DNA of 6,442 nucleotides from an uncultured Ruminococcus sp. (lineage in GTDB: Bacteria; Bacillota; Clostridia; Oscillospirales; Acutalibacteraceae): positions 1 to 6,442 of the forward strand of contig CACZSM010000194.1 in the NCBI GenBank assembly GCA_902783815.1, read 5' to 3'. Made by a program: the position numbers and the translations under genes. This document shows, piece after piece, positions 1-6,442 of the stretch. The notes under the pieces were generated by a model, which worked only from the letters and a program-made list of their open reading frames with translations, did no database searches and was not told the DNA's origin. Each line of letters begins with the position of its first letter. Within the stretch, counting starts at the first letter, position 1.

Positions 1-1
1 A

Positions 2-496
2 CTTAACGGAGCTGAAAAATGCGCGGCAGCTGTCAGAGTGCTTTCTGATTATGCAGGCGCTCTGGGTATGCTCGGAGGTCAGATGATTGACCTCGACAGT
101 GAGGGAAAATCTGTTACTGCTGAACATCTGCAAACTATGGATAACCTTAAAACCGGCGCTCTTATGGCTGCCGGATGCAAACTCGGCTGCATCTCTGCCG
201 GAGCTTCTGAAAAACAGCTTGATGCCGCTGCTGTTTATGCCGAAAATATCGGTCTTGCTTTTCAGATCGTGGATGATATGCTCGACATTACCTCCACTAC
301 TGAGGAACTGGGAAAACCTGTCGGAAGCGACGACCAGAACGATAAATCTACTTATGCCGCTCTGCTCGGTCTTGAAAAATGCAGGGAACTTAGTGTAGAA
401 CTTACTGAAAAAGCTGTCGCTGCTCTTGATGAATTTGAAGGAGATATCAGCGTACTCAGGGATTTTGCATACTACCTTCTTAACAGGAGCAACTGA
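2..496 (+). CDS. ispA: Polyprenyl (farnesyl/geranylgeranyl-type) diphosphate synthase, C-terminal part
   Basis: This is the 3' part of a trans-isoprenyl diphosphate synthase. The frame is open to the window edge, so the true start and the first Asp-rich motif lie upstream; about 164 residues are visible of a family length near 290-300. The enzyme condenses isopentenyl diphosphate with allylic diphosphates in the cytoplasm to make C15 or C20 chains. Visible hallmarks, in order, are a GMLGGQMIDLDSEGK block (bases 65-109), a Lys-Thr-Gly motif (149-157), the second Asp-rich motif FQIVDDMLD (DDMLD at 272-286), which binds the Mg-diphosphate, and a GKPVGSDDQNDKSTY segment typical of bacterial IspA. 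The stop codon is 19 bases before the chosen dxs start, which fits an operon for isoprenoid supply. Chain-length specificity cannot be judged because the residues near the first Asp motif are missing. A GTG at base 38 lies inside the conserved domain and is not the start. Confidence 0.93.
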   Translation, partial: LNGAEKCAAAVRVLSDYAGALGMLGGQMIDLDSEGKSVTAEHLQTMDNLKTGALMAAGCKLGCISAGASEKQLDAAAVYAENIGLAFQIVDDMLDITSTTEELGKPVGSDDQNDKSTYAALLGLEKCRELSVELTEKAVAALDEFEGDISVLRDFAYYLLNRSN

Positions 497-502
497 TAAT
501 AC

Positions 503-506
503 GGAG
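503..506 (+). promoter_or_regulatory. Ribosome binding site deciding the dxs start
   Basis: A GGAG (within ACGGAG, 501-506) follows the ispA stop. Two in-frame ATGs lie just downstream, at 510 and 516. The spacing is only 3 bases to the first and 9 to the second, so the second fits normal initiation better. The same ACGGAG word precedes nadK with an 8-base spacer, which supports the longer spacing. Confidence 0.65.
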
Positions 507-515
507 ATTATGAAA

Positions 516-2420
516 ATGACGGAAGATAATTTTTTAAATAATATCAGATCGCCTGAAGATCTGAAAAAACTGTCCGTCGGGGAAATGTACCAGCTTGCAG
601 AAGAAATACGGGTAAAGCTGATCGAAACGGTTTCCGAAAATGGAGGACACCTCGCATCTAATCTCGGAGTCGTGGAACTGACACTGGCTATACATAGTGT
701 TATGGATCTTCCAAAAGATAAGATCGTATGGGATGTCGGCCATCAAAGCTATACCCATAAGCTGCTTACCGGAAGGTGCGGTCTTATCAATACTATCCGC
801 CGTGAAAACGGTCTTGCCGGATTCCCCAAGCGTCAGGAAAGTGAATATGACTCCTTTAATACCGGACACAGCAGTACATCTGTTTCCGCTGCCTTCGGCA
901 TCGCAAGCGGCTCTACTATCAGCGGTGATAAGCATTATACTGTCGCTGTTATCGGCGACGGCGCTCTTTCAGGCGGTCTGGCTCTTGAGGGTATCAATAA
1001 CGCCGGAAGATCAAAGGAAAATCTTATCGTGATCCTGAATGACAATAAAATGTCAATATCAAAAAATGTCGGCTCTATGGCAAGATACCTTACAAGTCTC
1101 AGAATAAGACCTACCTATCTCGATACAAAAAGCAGAGTCCACAGGGGTCTTAATAAAATGCCTGTGCTTGGAAAAAGACTTTCCCACATCATAAGCGGTA
1201 CAAAAAGATGGATCCATAAAAACTTCTTCGGACATGAACCGACTATGTTTGAACAGTTCGGCTTCAAATACTACGGCCCCTTTGACGGACATGATATCGC
1301 TCAGCTACAGACTGCTCTGCAGGCAGCAAGACGAGTTGAAGGACCTGTCCTTATACATATTTGCACGATAAAGGGCAAGGGCTATGAATATGCCGAAAAG
1401 GATCCGAGGGTCTTTCATGGCATATCTGCCTTTGATATCGAAACCGGTGAGCCTAAAAGCTCATCAAAGGGCTATTCCGATGTATTCGGAGATTTTATGT
1501 GCAGGACTGCTCAGGATGATAAAAAAGTCTGCGCAATAACTGCCGCTATGGCTATGGGTACTGGATTGAGCGATTTTGCAAAGAAGTATAAAAAAAGATT
1601 CTTTGATGTCGGTATCGCCGAGGAACACGCTGTAACCTTTGCGGCTGGCCTTGCTGTCGAGAATATTATACCGGTATTCGCTGTGTACTCTACTTTCCTG
1701 CAAAGAAGCTATGACCAGATTCTCCACGATGCAGCTTTGCAGCATCTACATATAGTGCTTGCTATCGACCGCGCCGGAATTGTCGGAGAGGACGGCGAAA
1801 CTCATCAGGGTATCTTTGATGCGGCTTTTCTTAATACTATACCGGATACAACTGTTTTTGCTCCCTCGTCATTTGCAGAGCTTGATGATATGATGTATCA
1901 GGCTTTGTATGAAACACAGTCTGTAGCAGCTGTAAGATATCCGAGGGGCGGAGAGCTTTTTATCCCGGAGGATTATAAGTATAATAAATCTGATTACAGC
2001 ATCTATGGCAATACTGATGCTGATTTGCTTATCGTGACTTACGGAAGACTGTTTTCTTACGCCTGTCAGACTTATGAGGAAATGAAGAAAAATGGCATTG
2101 ATGTCTGTATATTGAAATTGAACAGGATAAAACCTGTATCTGATGATGCCTGGGCTGCAGCATCAGGGTTCAGTAAATGCTTCTTCTTTGAGGAAGGAAT
2201 AAAATGCGGAGGTATCGGTGAAACATTCGGTATTGGTCTTTATCAGAGAGGCTTCCGCGGACATTTTTTCCTTACGGCAATAGAAGGTTTTGTGCCCCAG
2301 GCAAAAGTGGATTCAGCTTTGCATCGTCTTGGTCTGGATGCACAGGGAATGAAGGAAAAACTGCTTGCTGAAATAACAGAGTGGAGTGACGAAAAATATG
2401 GCGAAAAAGAAAAGGCTTGA
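516..2420 (+). CDS. dxs: 1-Deoxy-D-xylulose-5-phosphate synthase (DXS)
   Basis: DXS is a thiamine-diphosphate enzyme that joins pyruvate and glyceraldehyde 3-phosphate into DXP, the first step of the MEP isoprenoid pathway. From ATG 516 the protein has 634 residues, close to the usual 620-640. Visible motifs are HLASNLGVVEL (His45), WDVGHQSYTHK (residues 72-82), the ThDP/Mg motif GDGALSGG with LNDNKMSIS (147-181), GPFDGHD (254-260), FHGISAFD with His301, the catalytic glutamate region FFDVGIAEEHAVTFAAG (Glu369), and DRAGIVGEDGETHQG (Asp426, His430). The last ~130 residues form the transketolase C-terminal domain. The frame stays open upstream to base 426 inside ispA, but that part overlaps the conserved ispA end and has no DXS similarity. 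ATG 510 is an alternative start, adding two residues. The end overlaps tlyA by 23 bases, and its charged tail (EKYGEKEKA) is the region shared with the tlyA start. Its place behind ispA supports a shared isoprenoid role. Confidence 0.97.
   Translation: MTEDNFLNNIRSPEDLKKLSVGEMYQLAEEIRVKLIETVSENGGHLASNLGVVELTLAIHSVMDLPKDKIVWDVGHQSYTHKLLTGRCGLINTIRRENGLAGFPKRQESEYDSFNTGHSSTSVSAAFGIASGSTISGDKHYTVAVIGDGALSGGLALEGINNAGRSKENLIVILNDNKMSISKNVGSMARYLTSLRIRPTYLDTKSRVHRGLNKMPVLGKRLSHIISGTKRWIHKNFFGHEPTMFEQFGFKYYGPFDGHDIAQLQTALQAARRVEGPVLIHICTIKGKGYEYAEKDPRVFHGISAFDIETGEPKSSSKGYSDVFGDFMCRTAQDDKKVCAITAAMAMGTGLSDFAKKYKKRFFDVGIAEEHAVTFAAGLAVENIIPVFAVYSTFLQRSYDQILHDAALQHLHIVLAIDRAGIVGEDGETHQGIFDAAFLNTIPDTTVFAPSSFAELDDMMYQALYETQSVAAVRYPRGGELFIPEDYKYNKSDYSIYGNTDADLLIVTYGRLFSYACQTYEEMKKNGIDVCILKLNRIKPVSDDAWAAASGFSKCFFFEEGIKCGGIGETFGIGLYQRGFRGHFFLTAIEGFVPQAKVDSALHRLGLDAQGMKEKLLAEITEWSDEKYGEKEKA
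2383..2386 (+). promoter_or_regulatory. Ribosome binding site of tlyA, inside dxs
   Basis: A GGAG lies within the last codons of dxs, 11 bases before the ATG at 2398. The spacing is slightly long but usable. A GTG at 2386 overlaps this site, so the GTG is unlikely to be the start. Confidence 0.45.
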
Positions 2421-3207
2421 TGTTCTTGTCTATGAGGCAGGACTCGCTGAAAGCCGTGAAAAAGCAAAGGCTCTTATCATGGCTGGGGTGATCTATGTTG
2501 ATAATCAGAAATCTGATAAGCCGGGAACTGCTTATCCTGAGGATACCGTTGTGGAACTCAGGGGAAATAAACTGAAATATGCAAGCAGAGGCGGTCTTAA
2601 ACTGGAAAAGGCTCTGCAGGTCTTCCCCGTTGACCTCAATGACTGTATCACTATGGATATAGGAGCTTCTCACGGAGGTTTTACTGACTGTATGCTGCAA
2701 AACGGCGCTGCTAAGGTGTATGCTGTGGATGTCGGCTACGGACAGCTTGTTTGGAAGCTCAGAAATGACGAAAGAGTAGTAAACCTCGAAAATACAAATA
2801 TCAGATATATTACAAGGGAACAAGTCCCTGATATGCTCGACTTCTTCAGCGTTGATGTCAGCTTTATATCACTTGAACTTGTACTTCCTGCCGCAAGACC
2901 TCTCCTTAAAGACGGAGGTTATGCCGTATGCCTTATTAAGCCTCAGTTTGAGGCTGGCAGAGATAAGGTCGGCAAAAACGGAGTTGTCCGGGATAAAAAA
3001 GTTCATTGTGAGGTCATTGAGAAAATAGTCCGCTTCTGCCTCGACAACGGTTTCAGCGTCCTCGGACTTGACTACTCGCCTGTAAAGGGACCTGCCGGTA
3101 ATATAGAGTATCTTGCATTCATCCGGAAGGAAGAGGATACTAAGGCTTATTCTGAATTCGATGTAAACGCTCTTGTGGAAAGATCGCACGAAGAGCTTGA
3201 CCATTAG
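2398..3207 (+). CDS. tlyA: TlyA family S4-domain / FtsJ-like rRNA methyltransferase
   Basis: TlyA-family proteins are SAM-dependent rRNA 2'-O-methyltransferases; the mycobacterial member methylates cytidines in 16S and 23S rRNA. 'Hemolysin' in older names is historical. The product has 269 residues, the usual family length. Residues 5-62 form an S4 RNA-binding domain (RLDVLVYEAGLAESREKAKA). A conserved linker SRGGLKLEKAL follows at 63-73. The Rossmann methyltransferase domain then shows the SAM loop DIGASHGGFTD (87-97), VYAVDVGYGQLVWKLR (107-122), DVSFISLELVLPA (153-165), LIKPQFEAGRDKVGKNGVVRD (179-199) and GPAGNIEYL (231-239). Candidate K-D-K-E catalytic residues are Lys68, Asp153, Lys181 and Glu237. 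Position 92 is His where the family usually has Thr. ATG 2398 is chosen because MAKKKRLDVL matches the usual family N-terminus; GTG 2386 is an in-frame alternative. The gene overlaps dxs by 23 bases, suggesting coupled translation. Target nucleotides in this species are unknown. Confidence 0.94.
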   Translation: MAKKKRLDVLVYEAGLAESREKAKALIMAGVIYVDNQKSDKPGTAYPEDTVVELRGNKLKYASRGGLKLEKALQVFPVDLNDCITMDIGASHGGFTDCMLQNGAAKVYAVDVGYGQLVWKLRNDERVVNLENTNIRYITREQVPDMLDFFSVDVSFISLELVLPAARPLLKDGGYAVCLIKPQFEAGRDKVGKNGVVRDKKVHCEVIEKIVRFCLDNGFSVLGLDYSPVKGPAGNIEYLAFIRKEEDTKAYSEFDVNALVERSHEELDH

Positions 3208-3225
3208 TTTTACGGAGCTGGTTTT

Positions 3226-4101
3226 ATGAAAAAGATCAGAACAGTCGCACTTATTCCTAACCTTACAAAAAAAGGTGCTTATGCGACTTCACTTAAGGTT
3301 ATCGGAATACTAAGACAAAGCAGAATGAAAGTGTTTATGTCTGCAGGAGTAAAAAAACAGTATAAAGACTGCGTTGTGGAATTCAGGGAGGATACGGACA
3401 GCCTTATCTCATCAGCGGATATGGTACTTACTATCGGCGGTGACGGTACTATTATGCACGCCGCCCGCCATGCCGCCCCACTTGGAAAACCTCTGCTTGG
3501 AATTAATATGGGCAGACTTGGTTTTGTCGCCGGTCTTGAACCGGAAGAACTCTTTATGCTAACAAGACTCTGCCATGGTGATTATAAAACTCAGAAAAGA
3601 ATGATGCTTAAGGTCGTCCATACAAGCAGCGACGGTCAAAAGGAATTTTTTGCTATTAATGATGCGGTAATTTCAAGAGGTATGCTGTCAAGACTTATTG
3701 ATATAGAAGTATCTCTGAATGAAAATGAGGTCGGAAAATACAGGGCTGACGGTCTTATCGTTTCAACCCCTACAGGCTCAAGCGCTTACTCTCTTGCAGC
3801 AGGCGGCCCTGTCGTTGAACCTACTATGAAATGCCTTGTAATGACTCCTATATGCCCCCACTCCCTCTTTGCAAGATCAGTAATTTTCAGCCATAGGTCA
3901 GAACTTGTTATCAGGGCTTCGTGCGATGATGATACTCAGGTCTTTATGACCGTTGACGGCGCTAAAACCTTCGTGCTTGGCAGAAATGATACTGTCCTTG
4001 TTACTTCGTCCGGACTTGAGGCTGAATTTATTGACCTTAAGGAAAGATCATTCTATACGGTACTCAATGAAAAATTTACGGAAAGGATAGATAAAAGATG
4101 A
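3226..4101 (+). CDS. nadK: NAD kinase (ATP-NAD/polyphosphate-NAD kinase)
   Basis: NAD kinase phosphorylates NAD to NADP in the cytoplasm and is the main source of the NADP(H) pool. The product has 291 residues, typical for Gram-positive NadK. Visible motifs are the GGDGT nucleotide motif at 71-75, the NMGRLGF stretch at 94-100, NDAVISRG at 145-152, the long NAD-binding block DGLIVSTPTGSSAYSLAAGG at 175-194, and the PICPHSL motif at 208-214. The start is well supported: ACGGAG at 3212-3217 leaves an 8-base spacer, and MKKIRTVALIPNLTK is a normal family N-terminus. The gene lies 18 bases after tlyA and its TGA overlaps the argR ATG, so the two are probably translationally coupled. Placement between tlyA and argR is a recurrent clostridial arrangement; in Bacillus subtilis nadK lies elsewhere. 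No missing catalytic residue was seen. Confidence 0.96.
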   Translation: MKKIRTVALIPNLTKKGAYATSLKVIGILRQSRMKVFMSAGVKKQYKDCVVEFREDTDSLISSADMVLTIGGDGTIMHAARHAAPLGKPLLGINMGRLGFVAGLEPEELFMLTRLCHGDYKTQKRMMLKVVHTSSDGQKEFFAINDAVISRGMLSRLIDIEVSLNENEVGKYRADGLIVSTPTGSSAYSLAAGGPVVEPTMKCLVMTPICPHSLFARSVIFSHRSELVIRASCDDDTQVFMTVDGAKTFVLGRNDTVLVTSSGLEAEFIDLKERSFYTVLNEKFTERIDKR

Positions 4102-4559
4102 AAACTCACAGACAGTCGAAAATACTGGAGCTTATCAGGAATAATAATGTCGAAACTCAGGCTGACCTTCTGGAAATGCTCAGAAATGATGGCTTCAATG
4201 TTACTCAGGCGACTGTATCAAGGGATATCAAGGAAATGCGTCTTATCAAGGTGCTTGGAAGCAATGGCGCTTACAGATATGCTACTGAGGTCGTGTCCCC
4301 GACAAAGGAATCAGCAGATATCTATCTTTACCTGACTGCCGTTGTAAGCGTGGATTACGCTCATACTATGGTAGTAATAAAAACTAAAAGCGGTATGGCT
4401 CAGGCTGTATGCGCGGCTCTGGATTCAACACATTGGGCAGGTGTTCTGGGGTCTATTGCCGGGGATGATACTATCTTTGTCGCTGCAAGAACTGAAGCCG
4501 CAGCTCTTAATCTTGTAAGCGACCTTAAAAAGCTCATCTCAAATAATAACTCTATCTGA
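4098..4559 (+). CDS. argR: Arginine repressor ArgR/AhrC
   Basis: ArgR is a hexameric, arginine-dependent transcription factor that represses arginine biosynthesis genes and, in Bacillus (AhrC), also activates catabolic ones. The product has 153 residues, the normal length. Residues 1-65 form the winged helix-turn-helix DNA-binding domain, with the recognition-helix signature QATVSRDIKEM at 37-47. Residues 75-153 form the oligomerisation and arginine-binding domain, with VVIKTKSGMAQAVCAALDS at 92-110 and the SIAGDDTIFVAAR block at 119-131, whose two Asp residues (123, 124) bind arginine in the family. The start ATG overlaps the nadK stop as ATGA, with AAGGA at 4083-4087 about 10 bases upstream inside nadK. 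ArgR next to recN is a long-standing Firmicutes arrangement. No arginine biosynthesis gene is present in the window, so its targets are elsewhere. I saw no clear ARG box nearby, so autoregulation is not shown. Confidence 0.96.
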   Translation: MKTHRQSKILELIRNNNVETQADLLEMLRNDGFNVTQATVSRDIKEMRLIKVLGSNGAYRYATEVVSPTKESADIYLYLTAVVSVDYAHTMVVIKTKSGMAQAVCAALDSTHWAGVLGSIAGDDTIFVAARTEAAALNLVSDLKKLISNNNSI

Positions 4560-4575
4560 ACAGAGGTAACATATA

Positions 4576-6246
4576 ATGCTGAGAAATCTCTATATCGAAA
4601 ATATTGCTGTCATCGAAAAAACTAATATAGATTTTACCACAGGACTTAATATCCTCACCGGCGAGACCGGCGCTGGTAAATCAATTGTAATTGACTCTAT
4701 AAATGCAATACTCGGAAACAGAACCTCAAAGGACCTTATCCGCAATGGCGCAGACAGCGCTTTCGTAAGTGCTGAATTTGAGGATCTCTCTGAAAGCGCT
4801 CTCGGAGCCTTTAAAGAAAATGGCTTTGAACCTGAAGAGGACGGTTCGATCCTTATACAGAGAGAACTTACTGTCAGCGGCAAGGGTAAATGCCGAATCG
4901 GCGGCAGACCAACATCTGTGAGCGTTCTGAGAACACTGGGAGAGTACCTTATTGATATTCACGGTCAACACGCAAGCTATGAACTTATGTCTCCGGATCT
5001 CCATATTACATATATTGATAAGCTGGGCGGTCTTGAGGATGAACTAAAGGCTTATCAGACCGTTTTCAGAGAATATACAAAAATGAAAAATGAGCTGAAT
5101 AAGTCTCAGACCGATGAGGCGGAAAGAGCAAGAAAAACTGACCTCCTCAGATATCAGGTCGATGAGCTTGAAAAGGCAGACCTGTATATCGGAGAATATG
5201 AGGAGCTTACAGAAAAAAAACAGCTTATTGAAAATAAGGAAAAAATAGCTTCTGCTCTGAATTTTGCACATGAATACCTCAGCGGCGGTGAAGAATCTGA
5301 CGGCGCTCTGCAACTTCTGCAAATGGCTTCCGACAGACTTTACGAAATAACTGATTTTATGCCCGAAGCAGAAGAAACTGCCAAGCGTCTGGAAAATTTA
5401 CTCTATGAAATGGAGGACTGCTCCAGCGAAGTCCTTTCTATGTTTGAAACAGCTGATGCAGAATCAGAGGATCCTAATGAAATAGATGAAAGACTTGACC
5501 TTATTTATGATCTCGGAAGAAAATATGGTCAGACTATCGAGGAAATGCTGGATTACCTCGATAAAGCAAAAAAAGAACTTGAATACCTCGAAAGATATGA
5601 CGAAAACCGTGAGGAGCTTGCCGAAAACTGCCGTAAGGCTGAAAAAATGGCTATGGATGCGGCTCTGGCGCTTTCTGAAAAAAGAAAAAAAATATCTGAG
5701 GAATTCGCTGCATCCGTAAAAAAAGAAATGACTTATCTTGATATGCCGAATGTAGAGCTTGTTATCCGTCAGGAAAGGTGTGAGCTTTGCAGCAACGGCA
5801 TAGATGATATTGAAATACTCATATCCACTAACCCAGGAGAAATACCTAAACCAGTGGCAAAAATAGCCAGCGGCGGTGAGCTTTCAAGAATGATGCTCGC
5901 TATAAAAAATGTACTCTCGGATAAGGATAATATTGATACGCTGATCTTTGATGAGGTCGATACGGGCATAAGCGGAAGTGCTGCGCAAAAAGTAGGCTTT
6001 AAGCTTAAAGAAGTCTCAAAAACAAGACAGGTGCTTTGCGTTACTCATCTGGCGCAGATCGCTGCCCTTGCTGACAGCCATTTCAAAATAATGAAAAGCG
6101 TGTCTGACGGAAAAACCTATACTCAGGTCTCTCCACTTGACCACGAGGGCAGACGCAATGAACTGGCAAGAATAATCGGAGGCGTGGAGCTTACTCAGGC
6201 TACGCTTGATTATGCGGAAGAAATGCTCAATGGAGCAGATCAATAA
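4576..6246 (+). CDS. recN: DNA repair protein RecN (SMC-like ATPase)
   Basis: RecN is an SMC-like ATPase recruited to DNA double-strand breaks, where it supports RecA-dependent repair. The product has 556 residues, within the usual 550-570. Residues 1-150 hold the N-terminal ATPase half: LYIENIAVIEK, Walker A GETGAGKS at 29-36, and the LIDIHGQHASYELM segment at 125-138. Residues about 155-225 and 325-385 are rich in Glu, Lys and Leu and look like the two arms of the short coiled coil. The C-terminal half has STNPGEIPKPVAK at 417-429, the ABC signature ASGGELSRMM at 431-440, Walker B LIFDEVDTGISG at 456-467 and the H-loop VTHLAQIAALAD at 489-500. A CELC pair at 402-405 is unusual. The start follows GAGG (4563-4566) with a 9-base spacer, 16 bases after argR. 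No SOS box could be established, so expression from the upstream operon promoter is the simplest reading. Confidence 0.97.
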   Translation: MLRNLYIENIAVIEKTNIDFTTGLNILTGETGAGKSIVIDSINAILGNRTSKDLIRNGADSAFVSAEFEDLSESALGAFKENGFEPEEDGSILIQRELTVSGKGKCRIGGRPTSVSVLRTLGEYLIDIHGQHASYELMSPDLHITYIDKLGGLEDELKAYQTVFREYTKMKNELNKSQTDEAERARKTDLLRYQVDELEKADLYIGEYEELTEKKQLIENKEKIASALNFAHEYLSGGEESDGALQLLQMASDRLYEITDFMPEAEETAKRLENLLYEMEDCSSEVLSMFETADAESEDPNEIDERLDLIYDLGRKYGQTIEEMLDYLDKAKKELEYLERYDENREELAENCRKAEKMAMDAALALSEKRKKISEEFAASVKKEMTYLDMPNVELVIRQERCELCSNGIDDIEILISTNPGEIPKPVAKIASGGELSRMMLAIKNVLSDKDNIDTLIFDEVDTGISGSAAQKVGFKLKEVSKTRQVLCVTHLAQIAALADSHFKIMKSVSDGKTYTQVSPLDHEGRRNELARIIGGVELTQATLDYAEEMLNGADQ

Positions 6247-6275
6247 ATATTTTATATTAAAAAGGAGTCTTGAAA

Positions 6276-6442
6276 ATGAATTGTTTGTTTTGCAGCATAA
6301 TAAAAGGGGATATCCCTTCTGCTAAGGTCTATGAGGATGATACTGTTTATGCCTTTAAGGATATCAACCCTATGGCACCTGTCCATGTGCTTATTGTTCC
6401 AAAAACTCATATTGCTTCTGTAAATGATGTGAATGAGGAAAA
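6276..6442 (+). CDS. HIT-family (histidine triad) nucleotide-binding protein, N-terminal part
   Basis: The first 55 codons of a HIT-domain protein are visible before the window ends; the full family length is about 110-140 residues. HIT proteins of this type (HinT-like) hydrolyse purine nucleotide phosphoramidates or related adenylated compounds in the cytoplasm; the precise substrate here is unknown. The visible part matches the family start: MNCLFCSIIKGDIPSAKVYE with Cys3 and Cys6, which form half of a zinc site in many bacterial members, then AFKDINPMAPVHVLIVPKTHI at 26-46. The HxHxH catalytic triad lies beyond the window, so activity cannot be confirmed. The start is well supported by AAAGGAG (6261-6267) with an 8-base spacer, the strongest ribosome-binding site in the window. 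The gene begins 29 bases after recN in the same direction without an intervening terminator, so it may be co-transcribed. Confidence 0.92.
   Translation, partial: MNCLFCSIIKGDIPSAKVYEDDTVYAFKDINPMAPVHVLIVPKTHIASVNDVNEE

Noticed and set aside
426..515. Extended N-terminus for DXS beginning inside ispA
   Set aside because: The frame is open, but these residues are read out of the conserved ispA end, have no DXS character and lack a ribosome-binding site with suitable position.
534..935. Minus-strand open frame opposite dxs, and similar ones opposite tlyA and recN
   Set aside because: These are shadow frames of strongly conserved plus-strand genes. Their translations show no recognisable domain and they lack independent support.
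1540..1566. DXS motif variant (AAMAMGTGL rather than AAMPxGTGL) and Glu-Glu in place of Glu-Gln after the catalytic site
   Set aside because: These positions vary among known DXS enzymes, and the Glu-Glu-His form is common in Firmicutes. The catalytic Glu, His and Asp residues are all present.
4557..4570. Possible LexA/SOS box before recN (TGAAC-AGAG-GTAAC)
   Set aside because: The left half resembles the Gram-positive CGAAC-N4-GTTCG operator, but the right half matches only the first two bases and the site overlaps the recN ribosome-binding site. One half-site match of this length is expected by chance. A motif scan with a clostridial LexA matrix would decide it.
6241..6260. AT-rich stretch between recN and the HIT gene as a promoter or ARG box
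   Set aside because: A TATATT at 6253-6258 could pass for a -10 box, but the bases 17 upstream (ATGGAG at 6230-6235) do not resemble TTGACA. The stretch also lacks the TGAAT and ATTCA half-sites of an ARG box.
6247..6275. Terminator between recN and the HIT gene
   Set aside because: The 29-base gap has no GC-rich stem followed by a T run. The small AAATATTT palindrome (6245-6252) is too weak to terminate transcription.

Overview
The window is a compact, single-strand block of housekeeping genes that reads as part of one long operon. All genes lie on the + strand, are intact except where the window edges cut them, and are separated by 29 bases or fewer, or overlap. The order is ispA (3' part) - dxs - tlyA - nadK - argR - recN - HIT-family gene (5' part). 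No tRNA, rRNA, mobile element, CRISPR array, terminator or convincing promoter was found, and no stretch longer than 29 bases lacks a gene.

The gene order and protein sequences point to a Gram-positive member of the Clostridia. Bacillus has the related order ispA-dxs-tlyA(yqxC)-ahrC-recN. In many Clostridia nadK sits between tlyA and argR, as it does here. The moderately low GC content, frequent AGA and CTT codons and purine-rich GGAG ribosome-binding sites fit a gut Ruminococcus-like or related Oscillospiraceae species. This placement is inference from gene order and general protein character, not from a database search.

Layout: bases 2-496 encode the C-terminal part of a prenyl diphosphate synthase. 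Bases 516-2420 encode DXS, the first enzyme of the MEP isoprenoid pathway. The TlyA-type S4/rRNA methyltransferase gene (2398-3207) starts inside the 3' end of dxs. nadK (3226-4101) follows after 18 bases and overlaps argR (4098-4559) by an ATGA. recN (4576-6246) starts 16 bases later. After 29 AT-rich bases, a HIT-domain protein begins at 6276 and runs off the window.

The products do not form one pathway. IspA and DXS serve isoprenoid synthesis, TlyA acts on ribosomal RNA, NadK makes the NADP(H) pool used by both isoprenoid and arginine synthesis, ArgR controls arginine genes, and RecN acts in double-strand break repair. This is a conserved housekeeping cluster, and I found no sign of a previously undescribed system. 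The second-look items are small sequence variants (a His in the TlyA SAM motif, a Cys-x-x-Cys in RecN), start-site questions and the tight translational coupling.
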